Notes under the pieces: model-generated | The model's database searches: none | Seen by the model: the letters and a program-made list of their open reading frames with translations, nothing else | Told to the model about the DNA's origin: nothing | In this document: positions 1 through 8,419 of the stretch, piece after piece | Layout of the letters: the number at the start of each line of letters is the position of its first letter | Numbering within the stretch: position 1 is the stretch's first letter | From: Pseudarthrobacter sulfonivorans | GTDB taxonomy: Bacteria; Actinomycetota; Actinomycetes; Actinomycetales; Micrococcaceae | NCBI RefSeq assembly: GCF_024391045.1 | Contig: NZ_JANFCZ010000018.1 | Location: 27,950 to 91,949, forward strand | Length of the DNA: 64,000 bases | Direction: 5' to 3' | Translations under genes and position numbers: made by a program

Positions 1-71
1 GATGCCTGTCTAAGTGTATTTGTGTATGGATTGATGCACGAATGGCATCGTGCAAAGGGTGCATGTTTTCT

Positions 72-959
72 TCATTCGGTGCGGAACTCCAGATCCTGCA
101 ACAGGCGACGCAGCGCGGGGTTCGATGCTTGCCGGAGCCAGATGGCATGGAGCTCCACCGGCTGCTCGCTTTCCATCCCGGCCAGCGGCAGGTATTCCAC
201 ACCTTTGACCGCCAGCAGGGTTGCCGAGCGCGGTACAAAGGCCACGCCGCGGCGCGCCGCCACCAACGAAACCATGGTGAGAATCTGGCTCACGGTGTGG
301 ATGACATTGCCGTGTTGGATGGGAAACATCCTGACCACCAGGTCATAGAAGTAGGTCGCCTTGGTGGGCGAGTGCATGATCAGGGGTTCGTCGGTGAGAT
401 CCGCGGGGCCGATGGGCCGGGAAAGCTCCCCGAGTCGATGGCCGGCCGGGACTGCCAGCATCAGGGATTCGTTGTACAGCAGGTGCGAATCGAAGACCTC
501 CCGGTCGAAAGGGGGCCTGGCGAGGCCCAGATCCAGTTCGCCGGTGAGGAGCCCCTGGATCTGTTCGCCCGTGACAAGTTCCTGGAGGTCGACGTCCACC
601 TCGGGGATGATTTCCGAGATCTCCTCCAGCAGCGGGCCCAGGATGCTGAAACCGCTGGCGGCGGTGAAGCCCACCCGCAGGTGGCCGGAGCGGCCCGTGG
701 CGATCCGTCGGGCGGTGACGGGGGCGCGGTTGGCCAGGGCCATCAGGCGCCTTGCTTCCTCGAGAAAGGCTCCACCGGCCGGGGTGAGCTGAACCTTTCG
801 GTTGTCGCGTTCCAGTAGTTCGGTGCCGATGATCTTTTCCAGTTTCTGGATCTGGCGGCTGAGGGGAGGCTGGGTCATGTTGAGGCGTTCAGCCGCCCGG
901 CCGAAGTGCAGTTCCTCGGCGACGGCGATGAATCCGGCCAGTTGGTCAAAGGTAAACAT
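72..959 (-). CDS. LysR-family transcriptional regulator
   Basis: A 295-residue protein with the LysR layout. The N-terminal winged helix-turn-helix (about residues 1-60) includes HFGRAAERLNMTQPPLSRQI, and the rest is the periplasmic-binding-protein-like effector domain. Full length for the family. It is transcribed away from tctC, and the 138-bp gap between them holds an inverted repeat, the classic arrangement for a LysR activator of the neighbouring tricarboxylate transporter operon. The effector is probably the transporter substrate or a metabolite of it; that is inference. The start at 959 gives the usual N-terminus (MFTFDQL). Confidence 0.9.
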   Translation of the reverse strand: MFTFDQLAGFIAVAEELHFGRAAERLNMTQPPLSRQIQKLEKIIGTELLERDNRKVQLTPAGGAFLEEARRLMALANRAPVTARRIATGRSGHLRVGFTAASGFSILGPLLEEISEIIPEVDVDLQELVTGEQIQGLLTGELDLGLARPPFDREVFDSHLLYNESLMLAVPAGHRLGELSRPIGPADLTDEPLIMHSPTKATYFYDLVVRMFPIQHGNVIHTVSQILTMVSLVAARRGVAFVPRSATLLAVKGVEYLPLAGMESEQPVELHAIWLRQASNPALRRLLQDLEFRTE

Positions 960-979
960 GATGCCTTCCGGGTATCACC

Positions 980-1009
980 TGATGCTTATAAGGGCTTAGA
1001 CATGCATCA
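980..1009. promoter_or_regulatory. Inverted repeat in the lysR-tctC divergent promoter
   Basis: Arms TGATGC (980-985) and GCATCA (1004-1009) are perfect reverse complements separated by 18 bases. They lie between the divergent LysR gene and tctC. Position and symmetry fit a LysR recognition site; binding is inferred. Confidence 0.45.
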
Positions 1010-1097
1010 TAACGGCTCCCTACACTCGACTAGCGAGCCGGGGTGATTCGGTTCACACGCCCTCCGGGTCTGCCCCGGAATTCTACGAGGAGTCCCA

Positions 1098-2099
1098 ATG
1101 ACGCACTTCCCCGCCCGCCGCACCGTCCTCGGAGCGGCATCCGCCCTGACGCTGCTGGCTCTGACCGCCTGTGGAAACGTGGCCGGCGGCCCCGCTGATT
1201 CGTCCAAGTTCCCCACCGGTCCCGTCAACCTCACGGTAGGCCAGGCTGCCGGCGGCAGCACCGACCTGATCGCCCGTGCCCTGGCCGAAGGCGCCTCCAA
1301 GACCCTTGGCAAGCCGGTCCCCGTAGTGAACAAACCCGGTGCAAACGGCGCCCTCGCCACCAAGGAAGTTGCCGGCAAGCCTGCGGACGGCCAGGAGCTG
1401 GTCCTGCTGACAGCCTCCCTGATCACCATTACGCCGCTGGCGGTCTCGGCGGACGAAGCGGTCAACATCGACGACCTGGACATCATCGCCGGCCTCTCCC
1501 AGGACGACTACGTCCTCGTGGCCAGCCCCGGCTCGGGCTTCAAGAGCTTCAAGGACGTGACCGCCGCCGGCCGGAACATCACCTTCGGCACCACCGGAGT
1601 GGGCACCGGAAGCCAACTGGCTCAGAAAGTGCTGTTCAAGCAGGCCAACGTCACCGGCACCGACGTTCCGTTCGACAGCGGCAAGCCGGCCCTGACGGCG
1701 GCCCTGGGCAACCAGGTTGAACTCACCACCATCCAGCTTGGGGAAGCAATGCCGCAGATCACGGCGGGCAAGGTTGCCCCGCTGCTGGTGTTCTCCGAGG
1801 CGCGCAACACCTTCCTGCCGGACACCCCCACGGCCAAGGAAGCCGGCTACGACGTTCCGGTGGCGCAGTACCGGGCGGTCGCCGCGCCGAAGGGCACCCC
1901 GCAGGACGTGAAGGACAAGCTTCTCGCCTCATTCCAGGAGACGTTCAAGACGGACACCTACAAGGAATTCAACAAGAAGAACATGCTGACCCCCAAGGAG
2001 ATCTCCGGTGAGGAAGTCGCCAAGGAATGGAAAGGCTACGCAGCCAAGTACAAGGAACTCGTGGCGAAGTACGACATCAGCCTGAGCGGAAATAAGTGA
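1098..2099 (+). CDS. tctC: Tripartite tricarboxylate transporter substrate-binding protein TctC
   Basis: A 333-residue lipoprotein that captures a carboxylate outside the membrane and delivers it to TctAB. The signal sequence has a twin-arginine-like RR and a lipobox (LTAC, Cys about residue 24). The mature part has the Bug/TctC fold, with LTVGQAAGGSTDLIARALAE near its start and a typical central segment. A GAGGAG ribosome site precedes the ATG. It is the first gene of tctC-tctB-tctA-usp and overlaps tctB by 4 bases. Substrate unknown; citrate, other tricarboxylates and aromatic acids are all seen in this family. Confidence 0.93.
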   Translation: MTHFPARRTVLGAASALTLLALTACGNVAGGPADSSKFPTGPVNLTVGQAAGGSTDLIARALAEGASKTLGKPVPVVNKPGANGALATKEVAGKPADGQELVLLTASLITITPLAVSADEAVNIDDLDIIAGLSQDDYVLVASPGSGFKSFKDVTAAGRNITFGTTGVGTGSQLAQKVLFKQANVTGTDVPFDSGKPALTAALGNQVELTTIQLGEAMPQITAGKVAPLLVFSEARNTFLPDTPTAKEAGYDVPVAQYRAVAAPKGTPQDVKDKLLASFQETFKTDTYKEFNKKNMLTPKEISGEEVAKEWKGYAAKYKELVAKYDISLSGNK

Positions 2100-2677
2100 T
2101 CCCAGTGAAAGAAACTCCCGCAGAGTCCGCCGTCACGGAGGACGCCCCGGCGAAGGACACCCCGGAGGCGGATTCGCCCGAGGTGGACGACCTGACGCCG
2201 GAACAGCTCGCCGCCCAATGGGAGGAGGAAAAGCCCCCGGCGGCAGGGGCTCTTGCCAACGCGGCCTCCTCCCTGGTGGTGCTCGGCGTGGGGATCGCCG
2301 CCGTCGTCCTTTCCGTCGCTATGGGCCTCGGCACCCCGGCCAGCCCGCAGCCCGGCCTCTGGCCGTTCCTCATCAGCTGCGTCATGGTGGCCCTGGGCCT
2401 CTTCCAACTGATCGCGGGCCGGCACAACCGGGACGCAGAGAAGTTCACCCGCATGTCCACGGCTCCGCTCACTGGACTGGTGACCCTCGTGGCCATGGTG
2501 GCACTCATGCCGCTCATCGGCTTCGAAATTCCTGCCCTGGTGCTGTGCATCATCTGGATGCGCTTCTTGGGCGGCGAAACCTGGCGCTCCACCCTCGTCG
2601 TCAGCGCAAGTGTGGTCATTGCCTTCTATGGCATCTTCGTCCTGGCGCTCGGCACATCAATTCCCCACCTCTTCTAG
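2096..2677 (+). CDS. tctB: Tripartite tricarboxylate transporter small membrane subunit TctB
   Basis: A 193-residue protein. About 60 acidic, proline-rich cytoplasmic residues are followed by four predicted membrane helices (ALANAASSLVVLGVGIAAVV, the WPFLISCVMVALGLFQLI segment, a GLVTLVAMVALMPLIGF segment and a C-terminal helix). Four helices is the TctB/DUF1468 layout. The GTG start overlaps the tctC stop. Another GTG at 2105 is possible. The long acidic N-terminal extension is more than most TctB proteins carry. Confidence 0.9.
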   Translation: MIPVKETPAESAVTEDAPAKDTPEADSPEVDDLTPEQLAAQWEEEKPPAAGALANAASSLVVLGVGIAAVVLSVAMGLGTPASPQPGLWPFLISCVMVALGLFQLIAGRHNRDAEKFTRMSTAPLTGLVTLVAMVALMPLIGFEIPALVLCIIWMRFLGGETWRSTLVVSASVVIAFYGIFVLALGTSIPHLF

Positions 2678-2686
2678 GAGAACCCC

Positions 2687-4219
2687 GTGGATTTTCTAAA
2701 TCCCGTCATTAACGGATTTGTGGTGGTCCTGGAGCCGACCAACCTCCTGTACTGCCTGATCGGCGTTGTCATCGGTATGCTGATCGGTGTGCTGCCCGGA
2801 CTGGGGCCCGCGGCAACCATCGCCATTTTGCTTCCGCTCACGTACAACGTTGAGCCCGTCACGGCCATCATCATGCTCGCCGGCATCTTCTACGGCGCCC
2901 AGTACGGCGGCACCATCACCTCGGTGCTGCTGCGGCTTCCCGGCGAAGCGTCCTCCGTGGTCACCGTCTTCGACGGCTACCAGATGGCCAAACAAGGCAA
3001 GGCCGGCACGGCGCTGGGCCTGGCGGCCATCGGTTCCTTCATCGGCGGCACGGCAGCCATCATCGGACTGACGTTCCTGGCCCCGATTGTGGCCGGCTTC
3101 GCCCTGGACTTCGGACCGCCCGAGTACACCGCCCTCGCATTGCTGGGCATCCTCCTCGTGGCCACTATCAGCAACGGATCCAAGGCCAAGGCGCTCATCG
3201 CCGCGGCCCTGGGCCTCCTGCTCGCCACTGTTGGCCGGGACATCTTCACCGGCGAAAGCCGCTTCACCTTCGGCAACCTGCAGCTGGCGGACGGCATCGA
3301 CTTCGTGCCCATCGCGATGGGCCTCTTCGGCCTCGGTGAGATCCTCTACAACCTGGAGGAGCGGCACCGTGCCGCGAAGGCGCCGTCGAAAGTCACCAAC
3401 GTCTGGCCGTCCCGGAACGACCTGAAGCAGGCGTCCGGCGCAATCGGCCGCGGTTCCGTGCTGGGCTTCTTCCTGGGGATCCTCCCGGGCGGCGGCGCAA
3501 CCATCGCCTCGATGGCTTCCTACGCCATGGAGAAAAAGCGTGCCAAGCAGCCCGAACGCTTCGGCAAGGGTGCCCCCGAGGGAGTGGCTGGGCCGGAAAC
3601 GGCAAACAATGCCGCGGCGACGTCGTCGTTCATCCCGCTGCTGACCCTCGGCATCCCCGCAAACGCCACCATGGCCCTGATGTTCGGTGCGCTGCTCATC
3701 CAGGGCGTGACCCCCGGCCCGCAGCTGGTGGAGCAGAACCCGGAGCTCTTCTGGGGCGTGGTGAACTCCATGTACATCGGCAACATCCTGCTGCTGATCA
3801 TGAGCCTGCCGCTGGTCGGCATCTTCGTGAAGATCCTGCGCGTCCGGGCCGCCATCCTGGCACCCGTCACCGCGCTGATCACACTGCTGGGCGCGTACAC
3901 CATCAACAACAGCATGTTCGACGTGACGCTGGTGGTGGTGTTCGGCATCGTGGGTTACCTCATGAAGAAGTTCGGCTTCGAGCCCGGGCCGCTGGTCCTG
4001 GCCTTCGTGCTGGGCGAGCTGCTGGAAAGCTCCATGCGGCGCTCCCTGCTGGTCTTCGGCGGGGACCCCACCGGTTTCTTCGGCCGCCCCATTTCGGCCA
4101 CCCTGCTGGTGGTGTTTGTCCTGGTGGCCGTACTGCCGGTCATCCGCGGCACGCTCGCCAAGCGCAAGGCCCCGATGCAGGCCGTCCCGGCAGCCTCAGA
4201 AATCAAGGAGAAGGTATGA
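2687..4219 (+). CDS. tctA: Tripartite tricarboxylate transporter large permease TctA
   Basis: A 510-residue permease with about 11-12 membrane helices. Both internally repeated TctA signatures are present: GVLPGLGPAATIA near residue 35 and LGILPGGGATIASMASYAM near residue 265. It forms the ion-coupled channel with TctB and takes substrate from TctC. The GTG start lies a few bases after a GGAGA site. It overlaps the following usp gene by 4 bases. Length is normal for the family. Confidence 0.95.
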   Translation: MDFLNPVINGFVVVLEPTNLLYCLIGVVIGMLIGVLPGLGPAATIAILLPLTYNVEPVTAIIMLAGIFYGAQYGGTITSVLLRLPGEASSVVTVFDGYQMAKQGKAGTALGLAAIGSFIGGTAAIIGLTFLAPIVAGFALDFGPPEYTALALLGILLVATISNGSKAKALIAAALGLLLATVGRDIFTGESRFTFGNLQLADGIDFVPIAMGLFGLGEILYNLEERHRAAKAPSKVTNVWPSRNDLKQASGAIGRGSVLGFFLGILPGGGATIASMASYAMEKKRAKQPERFGKGAPEGVAGPETANNAAATSSFIPLLTLGIPANATMALMFGALLIQGVTPGPQLVEQNPELFWGVVNSMYIGNILLLIMSLPLVGIFVKILRVRAAILAPVTALITLLGAYTINNSMFDVTLVVVFGIVGYLMKKFGFEPGPLVLAFVLGELLESSMRRSLLVFGGDPTGFFGRPISATLLVVFVLVAVLPVIRGTLAKRKAPMQAVPAASEIKEKV

Positions 4220-4620
4220 GCATCATCGTTGGATTCGTCCCCACCCCGGCGGGTGAAGCCGCCTTGGTGGCGGGCATCGCAGAGGCCACCCTCCGCAAGG
4301 AGGACCTGGTGATCGTCAATTCGGCCCGCGAAGGCGCCCTGGTGGACAAGTCCGTGGCGCCGTCGGACCTGCTGGCTGACGCAGCGCGCCGGGCGGAGGA
4401 CGCCGGGGTCACGGCAACCGTGATGCAGCCGCCCTATCTGAACGACCTGGCCGACGAGTTCCTGGAAGTGGCCCGCGAGGTGGATGCGTCCCTTATTGTG
4501 ATCGGGCTGCGGCACCGTTCGCAGGTGGGCAAGTTCATCCTCGGCAGCCACGCGCAGCGGATCCTGATGCAGGCCGACCGTCCCGTGCTCGCCGTCAAGG
4601 CCGGTAACTCCCACTTCTGA
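4216..4620 (+). CDS. Universal stress protein (UspA family) of the tct operon
   Basis: A 134-residue single Usp domain. It begins MSIIVGFVPTPAGEAAL and ends with a nucleotide-binding loop of the G-x2-HRS-x2-GK-x3-GS type (GLRHRSQVGKFILGS). The ATG overlaps the tctA stop (ATGA), so translation is coupled. Usp genes of this subtype recur behind tctA in Arthrobacter-like genomes; the role in transport is unknown. Confidence 0.88.
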   Translation: MSIIVGFVPTPAGEAALVAGIAEATLRKEDLVIVNSAREGALVDKSVAPSDLLADAARRAEDAGVTATVMQPPYLNDLADEFLEVAREVDASLIVIGLRHRSQVGKFILGSHAQRILMQADRPVLAVKAGNSHF

Positions 4621-4724
4621 GGGGCATTTGCACCGAATTTTGCTGCCGCCGGGTAGATATGAAGCATGCTTACCAATAGGCTGGGGCGAGGGAACTTCCC
4701 TTTCGATCAGAACGAGGTGAGAGC

Positions 4725-5207
4725 ATGACGGACACTGAGGGCATCAGCAAAGTTACGGACATCATCAACGATTCCCACATCGGGATGTTGACCACCATCA
4801 ACGAAGAGGGTGCACTGGTCAGCCGCCCCCTTGCGGTCCAGGAGGTGAAGGAGGACGGCGATCTGTGGTTCTTCACCGGCCGGGGCACCTCGCAGGTGGC
4901 GCACGTCCAGGCCGACCCGCGGGTGAACGTTTCCTTCGGAAAGCGCACCGAGTGGGTGTCCGTTGCCGGCACCGCCGAGGTGGTGACCGACCGCGCCAAG
5001 ATCCACGAAATGTGGAACCAGACCGTTGAGGCCTGGTACCCGGACGGCCCGGACACTCCCGAAGTATGCCTGCTCCGGGTCGACTCGGACTCCGCCGAAT
5101 ACTGGACCAGCCCCGGCGGCACCGCAGCCACGGTTCTGCAGTGGGTGAAGTCCAAAGTGACGAACAGCCGGATGAGTGTGGGCGAAAGCGGCACCGTAGA
5201 GCTGTAG
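4725..5207 (+). CDS. Pyridoxamine 5'-phosphate oxidase-related general stress protein
   Basis: A 160-residue split-barrel flavin-binding protein of the general stress protein 26 type. Evidence is the sequence IGMLTTINEEGALVSRPLAV followed by DLWFFTGRGT and the W-V-S-V-G-A pattern typical of PPOX-like proteins. An AACGAGGTGAGAGC ribosome site precedes the ATG. It is probably monocistronic and is followed by a strong hairpin terminator. The exact cofactor (FMN or F420) and reaction are unknown. Confidence 0.85.
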   Translation: MTDTEGISKVTDIINDSHIGMLTTINEEGALVSRPLAVQEVKEDGDLWFFTGRGTSQVAHVQADPRVNVSFGKRTEWVSVAGTAEVVTDRAKIHEMWNQTVEAWYPDGPDTPEVCLLRVDSDSAEYWTSPGGTAATVLQWVKSKVTNSRMSVGESGTVEL

Positions 5208-5212
5208 GAACA

Positions 5213-5250
5213 AGCGCAAAGGCCGCCCTCGTCGGGGCGGCCTTTGCGCT
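5213..5250 (+). terminator. Hairpin terminator
   Basis: A perfect 15-bp stem (5213-5227 with 5236-5250) and an 8-base loop, starting 6 bases after the stress-protein stop codon. There is no clear T tract, which is common in high-GC actinobacteria. Confidence 0.8.
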
Positions 5251-5260
5251 GTCCCCCTGG

Positions 5261-5339
5261 CCCTACTGCCGCGCCGTTCTACCGCCGCGCCGCCCTACTG
5301 CCGCGCCTTCTACCGCCGCGCGGCCCTACTGCCGCGCGG
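5261..5339. repeat. Short imperfect tandem repeat, 2.5 units of 31-32 bp
   Basis: The unit starts CCCTACTGCCGCGCC and repeats at 5261, 5293 and (partial) 5324. It fills the space between the terminator and the convergent gene and enters the last codons of that gene. There are only 2.5 copies without unique spacers, so it is not a CRISPR array. Confidence 0.7.
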
Positions 5340-5928
5340 TCAGCGTGGCGAGGACGGCCGGCAGCAGCACGTCATTCCGTCCCCAGAGCGGGTCCAGGAT
5401 TTCCACGTACCAGGAGTCGGCAAGCAGCAGCGCCAGGGTCTCGTTGGTTTCGTCCGCCCAGTCCTGGATCTGCTCCTCGTCCACCGGATTCTCACTGGAG
5501 CCGAGGACGGTGACTACTTCGCCGCCGTCGAGCGTTACCGGGATGGCGGCGCTGCTGGCCTCTCCGGGGGCGTGCGCCACCGTCACCAGTTCGGTACGGG
5601 TGGAGAGTGCGAGCAGGTCGGCGGCGACGCCGGCATTGCAGAATGCGGTGACGTACTGGCGCTGGGCTGATTCATCGGTCTGCAGCCCGGGCTGGGATTC
5701 CTTGGTGAACAGCCCGTTCCGGTTGAGGGCGGCCAGCTCGACGGCGATCGGCTCGGTTTCGTCGTCATAGCGCACGGTGAAGGTGGCGGCCTGGTATTCG
5801 CTGTGGCCCTCCAGCCAGCGCGCCGTCAGTTCCCCTGCGGCTTCCAGGGTGGTTGCCTGCCGCCAGGCCCCCTTGTCCTCCAGGCGCCTGCCGAACTGGT
5901 CACGGATGTCCGCTTCTGTGGGTTCCAT
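5326..5928 (-). CDS. Hypothetical protein
   Basis: A 200-residue soluble acidic protein (MEPTEADIRDQFGRRL start), with no signal peptide and no membrane segment. I do not recognise a family. Codon use is like the neighbours and the reading frame is open over its whole length with biased third positions, so it is probably real. Its last codons run into the short tandem repeat, so the C-terminus may vary. Confidence 0.6.
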   Translation of the reverse strand: MEPTEADIRDQFGRRLEDKGAWRQATTLEAAGELTARWLEGHSEYQAATFTVRYDDETEPIAVELAALNRNGLFTKESQPGLQTDESAQRQYVTAFCNAGVAADLLALSTRTELVTVAHAPGEASSAAIPVTLDGGEVVTVLGSSENPVDEEQIQDWADETNETLALLLADSWYVEILDPLWGRNDVLLPAVLATLTARQ

Positions 5929-5981
5929 CCTCGGATGCTACGGCGCCCCGGAGCCGGACTCCAGTGGCAGCGACACAGCAG

Positions 5982-6653
5982 TTAACGTCCAGTCGGGATG
6001 CCTGCGGCCCTTTCCGCGGCGGTCAGGGCAAGGGCAAAGCGTTCGACGGCGGGAGCGTACCCGTGGTGCCGCTCGGCCCGCAGCTGCTCCGCCTCCCGCA
6101 TGGCCTTGATCAGGGCCGAGGTTTCAGGAAGGCGGACATCGGTCATGGCGGGATAGTCGATGCAGCTGGCAGGGTCCAGTTCGTAGTGGCGCCAGCGTTC
6201 CAGCAACCTGTCATGCGTATCCTGCGCGGCGGTGTAGAGGGGACGTGCCCGCCGTTCTTGCCGGACCCGTGAGTGCCAGGCCGTGATCCGGGGGCTGCTC
6301 CGGTAGGCCGCCACACCCGCGCCGATGCCAAGCACGGCGAGGACCGCGCCGGTCCACGGCGCCGCGAGGGTGGGGATGAGGATTGCCGGGATGGCCACGG
6401 CGGATCCCATAAACACGTCCCAGAACACCGTATCGGGGGCACGTAGTTCGGGCGCCGGCGTCGAATGGTGGCGGACGGCCAGGACGGTGACGGCCACCGC
6501 GCACATCAGCACCGCGCCCCAGAACGCCAGCTGGAACGCTCCCACAAGGACGGATTCTGCAAATGCCGGCACCGCGGCACCTCCCCGTATCAGGCCCGGC
6601 CCAGGATTCCGGACTGCTCCTTCCATTGCATCCTGTACAGCGGCGGGGGTCAA
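5982..6653 (-). CDS. Hypothetical membrane protein
   Basis: 223 residues. Three hydrophobic stretches lie in the first half (about residues 33-60, 78-97 and 100-117) and a basic, helical cytoplasmic half follows (RQERRARPLYTAAQDTHDRL and beyond). No known family is recognised. The first ATG is used; an internal Met about 9 codons later is an alternative. It runs convergent to nothing close and probably has its own promoter facing the VOC gene. Confidence 0.6.
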   Translation of the reverse strand: MTPAAVQDAMEGAVRNPGPGLIRGGAAVPAFAESVLVGAFQLAFWGAVLMCAVAVTVLAVRHHSTPAPELRAPDTVFWDVFMGSAVAIPAILIPTLAAPWTGAVLAVLGIGAGVAAYRSSPRITAWHSRVRQERRARPLYTAAQDTHDRLLERWRHYELDPASCIDYPAMTDVRLPETSALIKAMREAEQLRAERHHGYAPAVERFALALTAAERAAGIPTGR

Positions 6654-6730
6654 TGGGGAGGTGCCGGGGTCCCGGTACGTGTGCGGGCGGACGGTTCACG
6701 GCCCGGCTTCCGGCCGGGTACGTTGGAACC

Positions 6731-7111
6731 ATGAGACTCAAAATGTGCAGCATCCACGTCAAGGACCCGGCCACCGCGCACACGTTTTACACCGAGACGC
6801 TCGGGTTTGAGACGCTGATGGCGATGCCCGAACACAACCTCTTCATCGTCAAGGATCCCGGCGCCGATGACAGTTCGGTGGGGCTGCTACTGGAGCCCAG
6901 TGACAACCCGATCGGCGCGGACTACATGAACGCAGTGCACGACGCCGGGATGCCGGCCATCGTCTTCGGTGTACCGGACGTGCAGGCCGAGTACCAGCGG
7001 CTGGTGGCTGCCGGTGTGACGTTCAAAGGCGAACCGTCGGAGAACCCGTACGGAATAACTGCCGTGTTCGAGGACGGCTGCGGCAACCTGGTGCAACTGC
7101 ACCAGGACTGA
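6731..7111 (+). CDS. VOC-family (glyoxalase/bleomycin-resistance/dioxygenase) protein
   Basis: A 126-residue single VOC module pair. It starts MRLKMCSIHVKDPATAHTFY, with the early metal-ligand region typical of the fold, and ends with the D-G-N-x-V-Q-L-H-Q signature (EDGCGNLVQLHQD). Such small proteins bind a divalent metal and act as lyases, dioxygenases or resistance proteins. The substrate is not predictable here. Confidence 0.85.
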   Translation: MRLKMCSIHVKDPATAHTFYTETLGFETLMAMPEHNLFIVKDPGADDSSVGLLLEPSDNPIGADYMNAVHDAGMPAIVFGVPDVQAEYQRLVAAGVTFKGEPSENPYGITAVFEDGCGNLVQLHQD

Positions 7112-7221
7112 GCTTTCTCCTGACACAACAGAAGCCTGTCCGCGGGTCCTGACTTTGTCGGTTCGGATCCGCGAACAAGCTTCGGATGTATGGCGGCCCG
7201 GCCGCGGCGGCTGGGCGCGGG

Positions 7222-7626
7222 TTACTCCGCCTTTGCGCGGGCTTTCTTTGCGTCCTTCTTGGCGGCCTCGTCCTTGACCCGCTGACCCTCGGCCCGGACG
7301 GCGGCGTGCGTGGCACGCTCGGTGACCAGCCACGCGGGGGGAGCCTGCAGCAGCGCGGTGATTTCCGCCGTCGTGAGCGCTTCTTCAACGCCGCCGCGGG
7401 CGAGGCCGCTGATGGAGACGTTCAGTTTCTGCGCAACCACCGGGCGGGGGTGCGGGCCGTTGCGGCGCAGTTCCGCGAGCCACTCGGGCGGGTTGGCCTG
7501 GAGTTCGGCGAAATCGGCGCGGCTGATGGTTGAATCCTGGAACTCCTGCGGTGTTGCGGGCAGGTAGATGCCGAGTTTCTTGGCAACGGTGGCCGGCTTC
7601 ATGGACTGGGAGTTTGCAGAGGTCAT
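7222..7626 (-). CDS. DUF5997 family protein
   Basis: 134 residues, beginning MTSANSQSMKPATVAKKLGI and ending in a lysine/alanine-rich tail (KDEAAKKDAKKARAKAE). The body matches the actinobacterial DUF5997 pattern as I recall it (K-L-G-I-Y-L-P-A-T-P-x-E-F-Q). Function unknown. It is divergent from the LysR-effector-domain gene with only 37 bases between starts, so the two probably share a control region. Confidence 0.75.
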   Translation of the reverse strand: MTSANSQSMKPATVAKKLGIYLPATPQEFQDSTISRADFAELQANPPEWLAELRRNGPHPRPVVAQKLNVSISGLARGGVEEALTTAEITALLQAPPAWLVTERATHAAVRAEGQRVKDEAAKKDAKKARAKAE

Positions 7627-7663
7627 GCTTCAAGGGTATCCGGGCGGGCGGTACTGTGAAGAC

Positions 7664-8419
7664 GTGCCCGCTGACAATGAATCCCCGCCAAACGCCGCGT
7701 CCGCCGATAACAGCCCGTCCGAGCCGGAGGCGCCGCGGGTGCTGCGCTTCGCGTACGTGGCCGGCGTGACGCCGGGGAAGTGGATCCGCCGCTGGGAAGA
7801 GCGGGTGCTGGACATCCCTCTGGAGTCGTTTATGTCCGACGACGGTGCGCAGCTGTCCGTATTAAAGGACGGTTCCGCGGACCTCAGCTTCGTCCGGCTT
7901 CCGGTGGAGCGCGAAGGCCTCAGCGTGATTCCGCTGTACGAGGAGCAGCCCGTGGTGGTGGCGCCGAAGGGGCACGAGATTTCGGTGTTTGAGGAAGTGG
8001 CGCTGGCGGACCTCCCGGAAGAGACGTTCCTGGACGTCACCGAGCTGGGTGGACCGGAAATGGCCATGCAGGTGGTGGCGTCTGGCGCCGGATTGGTCAT
8101 CCTGCCGATGTCCGTGGCCCGGCACTTCAACGTCAAGGACACGGTGGCCCGGCGGCTGACGGGTGCGCCCGTCACCGAGATTGCGTTGGCCTGGCCCAGC
8201 GATTCCACTGACGAGATCATCGAGGAGTTCATCGGGATTGTTCGCGGCCGGACGGCGGCAAGCTCCCGGCAGCCATCCGCCAAGCAGGAGAAACCCAAGA
8301 AGGCACCCAAACCGGACCGCCGCGGACCGGCCACCCCAAAGCCCAAAGTGGCCCAGCGGTATGCGCCCAACCCGGACAAGGGCCGCGGCAAGGGATCGCG
8401 GAAGAAGGGGAAGCGGTAG
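7664..8419 (+). CDS. LysR-type substrate-binding domain protein lacking a DNA-binding domain
   Basis: About 251 residues from the GTG at 7664. The central part (RFAYVAGVTPGKWIRRWEER through FIGIVRG) is the effector-binding half of LysR regulators, including the VVAPKGHE and VASGAGLVILPMSVARHF segments. There is no helix-turn-helix in front. The C-terminal 60 residues are very basic and Pro/Lys-rich. This pairing with DUF5997 is familiar from Arthrobacter relatives. It may sense a ligand or bind nucleic acid through the tail; both are inference. An upstream in-frame ATG at 7568 would run through the DUF5997 gene and is not preferred. Confidence 0.75.
   Translation: MPADNESPPNAASADNSPSEPEAPRVLRFAYVAGVTPGKWIRRWEERVLDIPLESFMSDDGAQLSVLKDGSADLSFVRLPVEREGLSVIPLYEEQPVVVAPKGHEISVFEEVALADLPEETFLDVTELGGPEMAMQVVASGAGLVILPMSVARHFNVKDTVARRLTGAPVTEIALAWPSDSTDEIIEEFIGIVRGRTAASSRQPSAKQEKPKKAPKPDRRGPATPKPKVAQRYAPNPDKGRGKGSRKKGKR

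Noticed and set aside
42..818. Long plus-strand frame opposite the first LysR gene
   Set aside because: Antisense shadow of a high-GC gene; no family and no ribosome site.
5261..5339. Possible CRISPR-like repeat
   Set aside because: Only 2.5 adjoining imperfect units, no unique spacers and no cas genes; a simple GC-rich tandem repeat.
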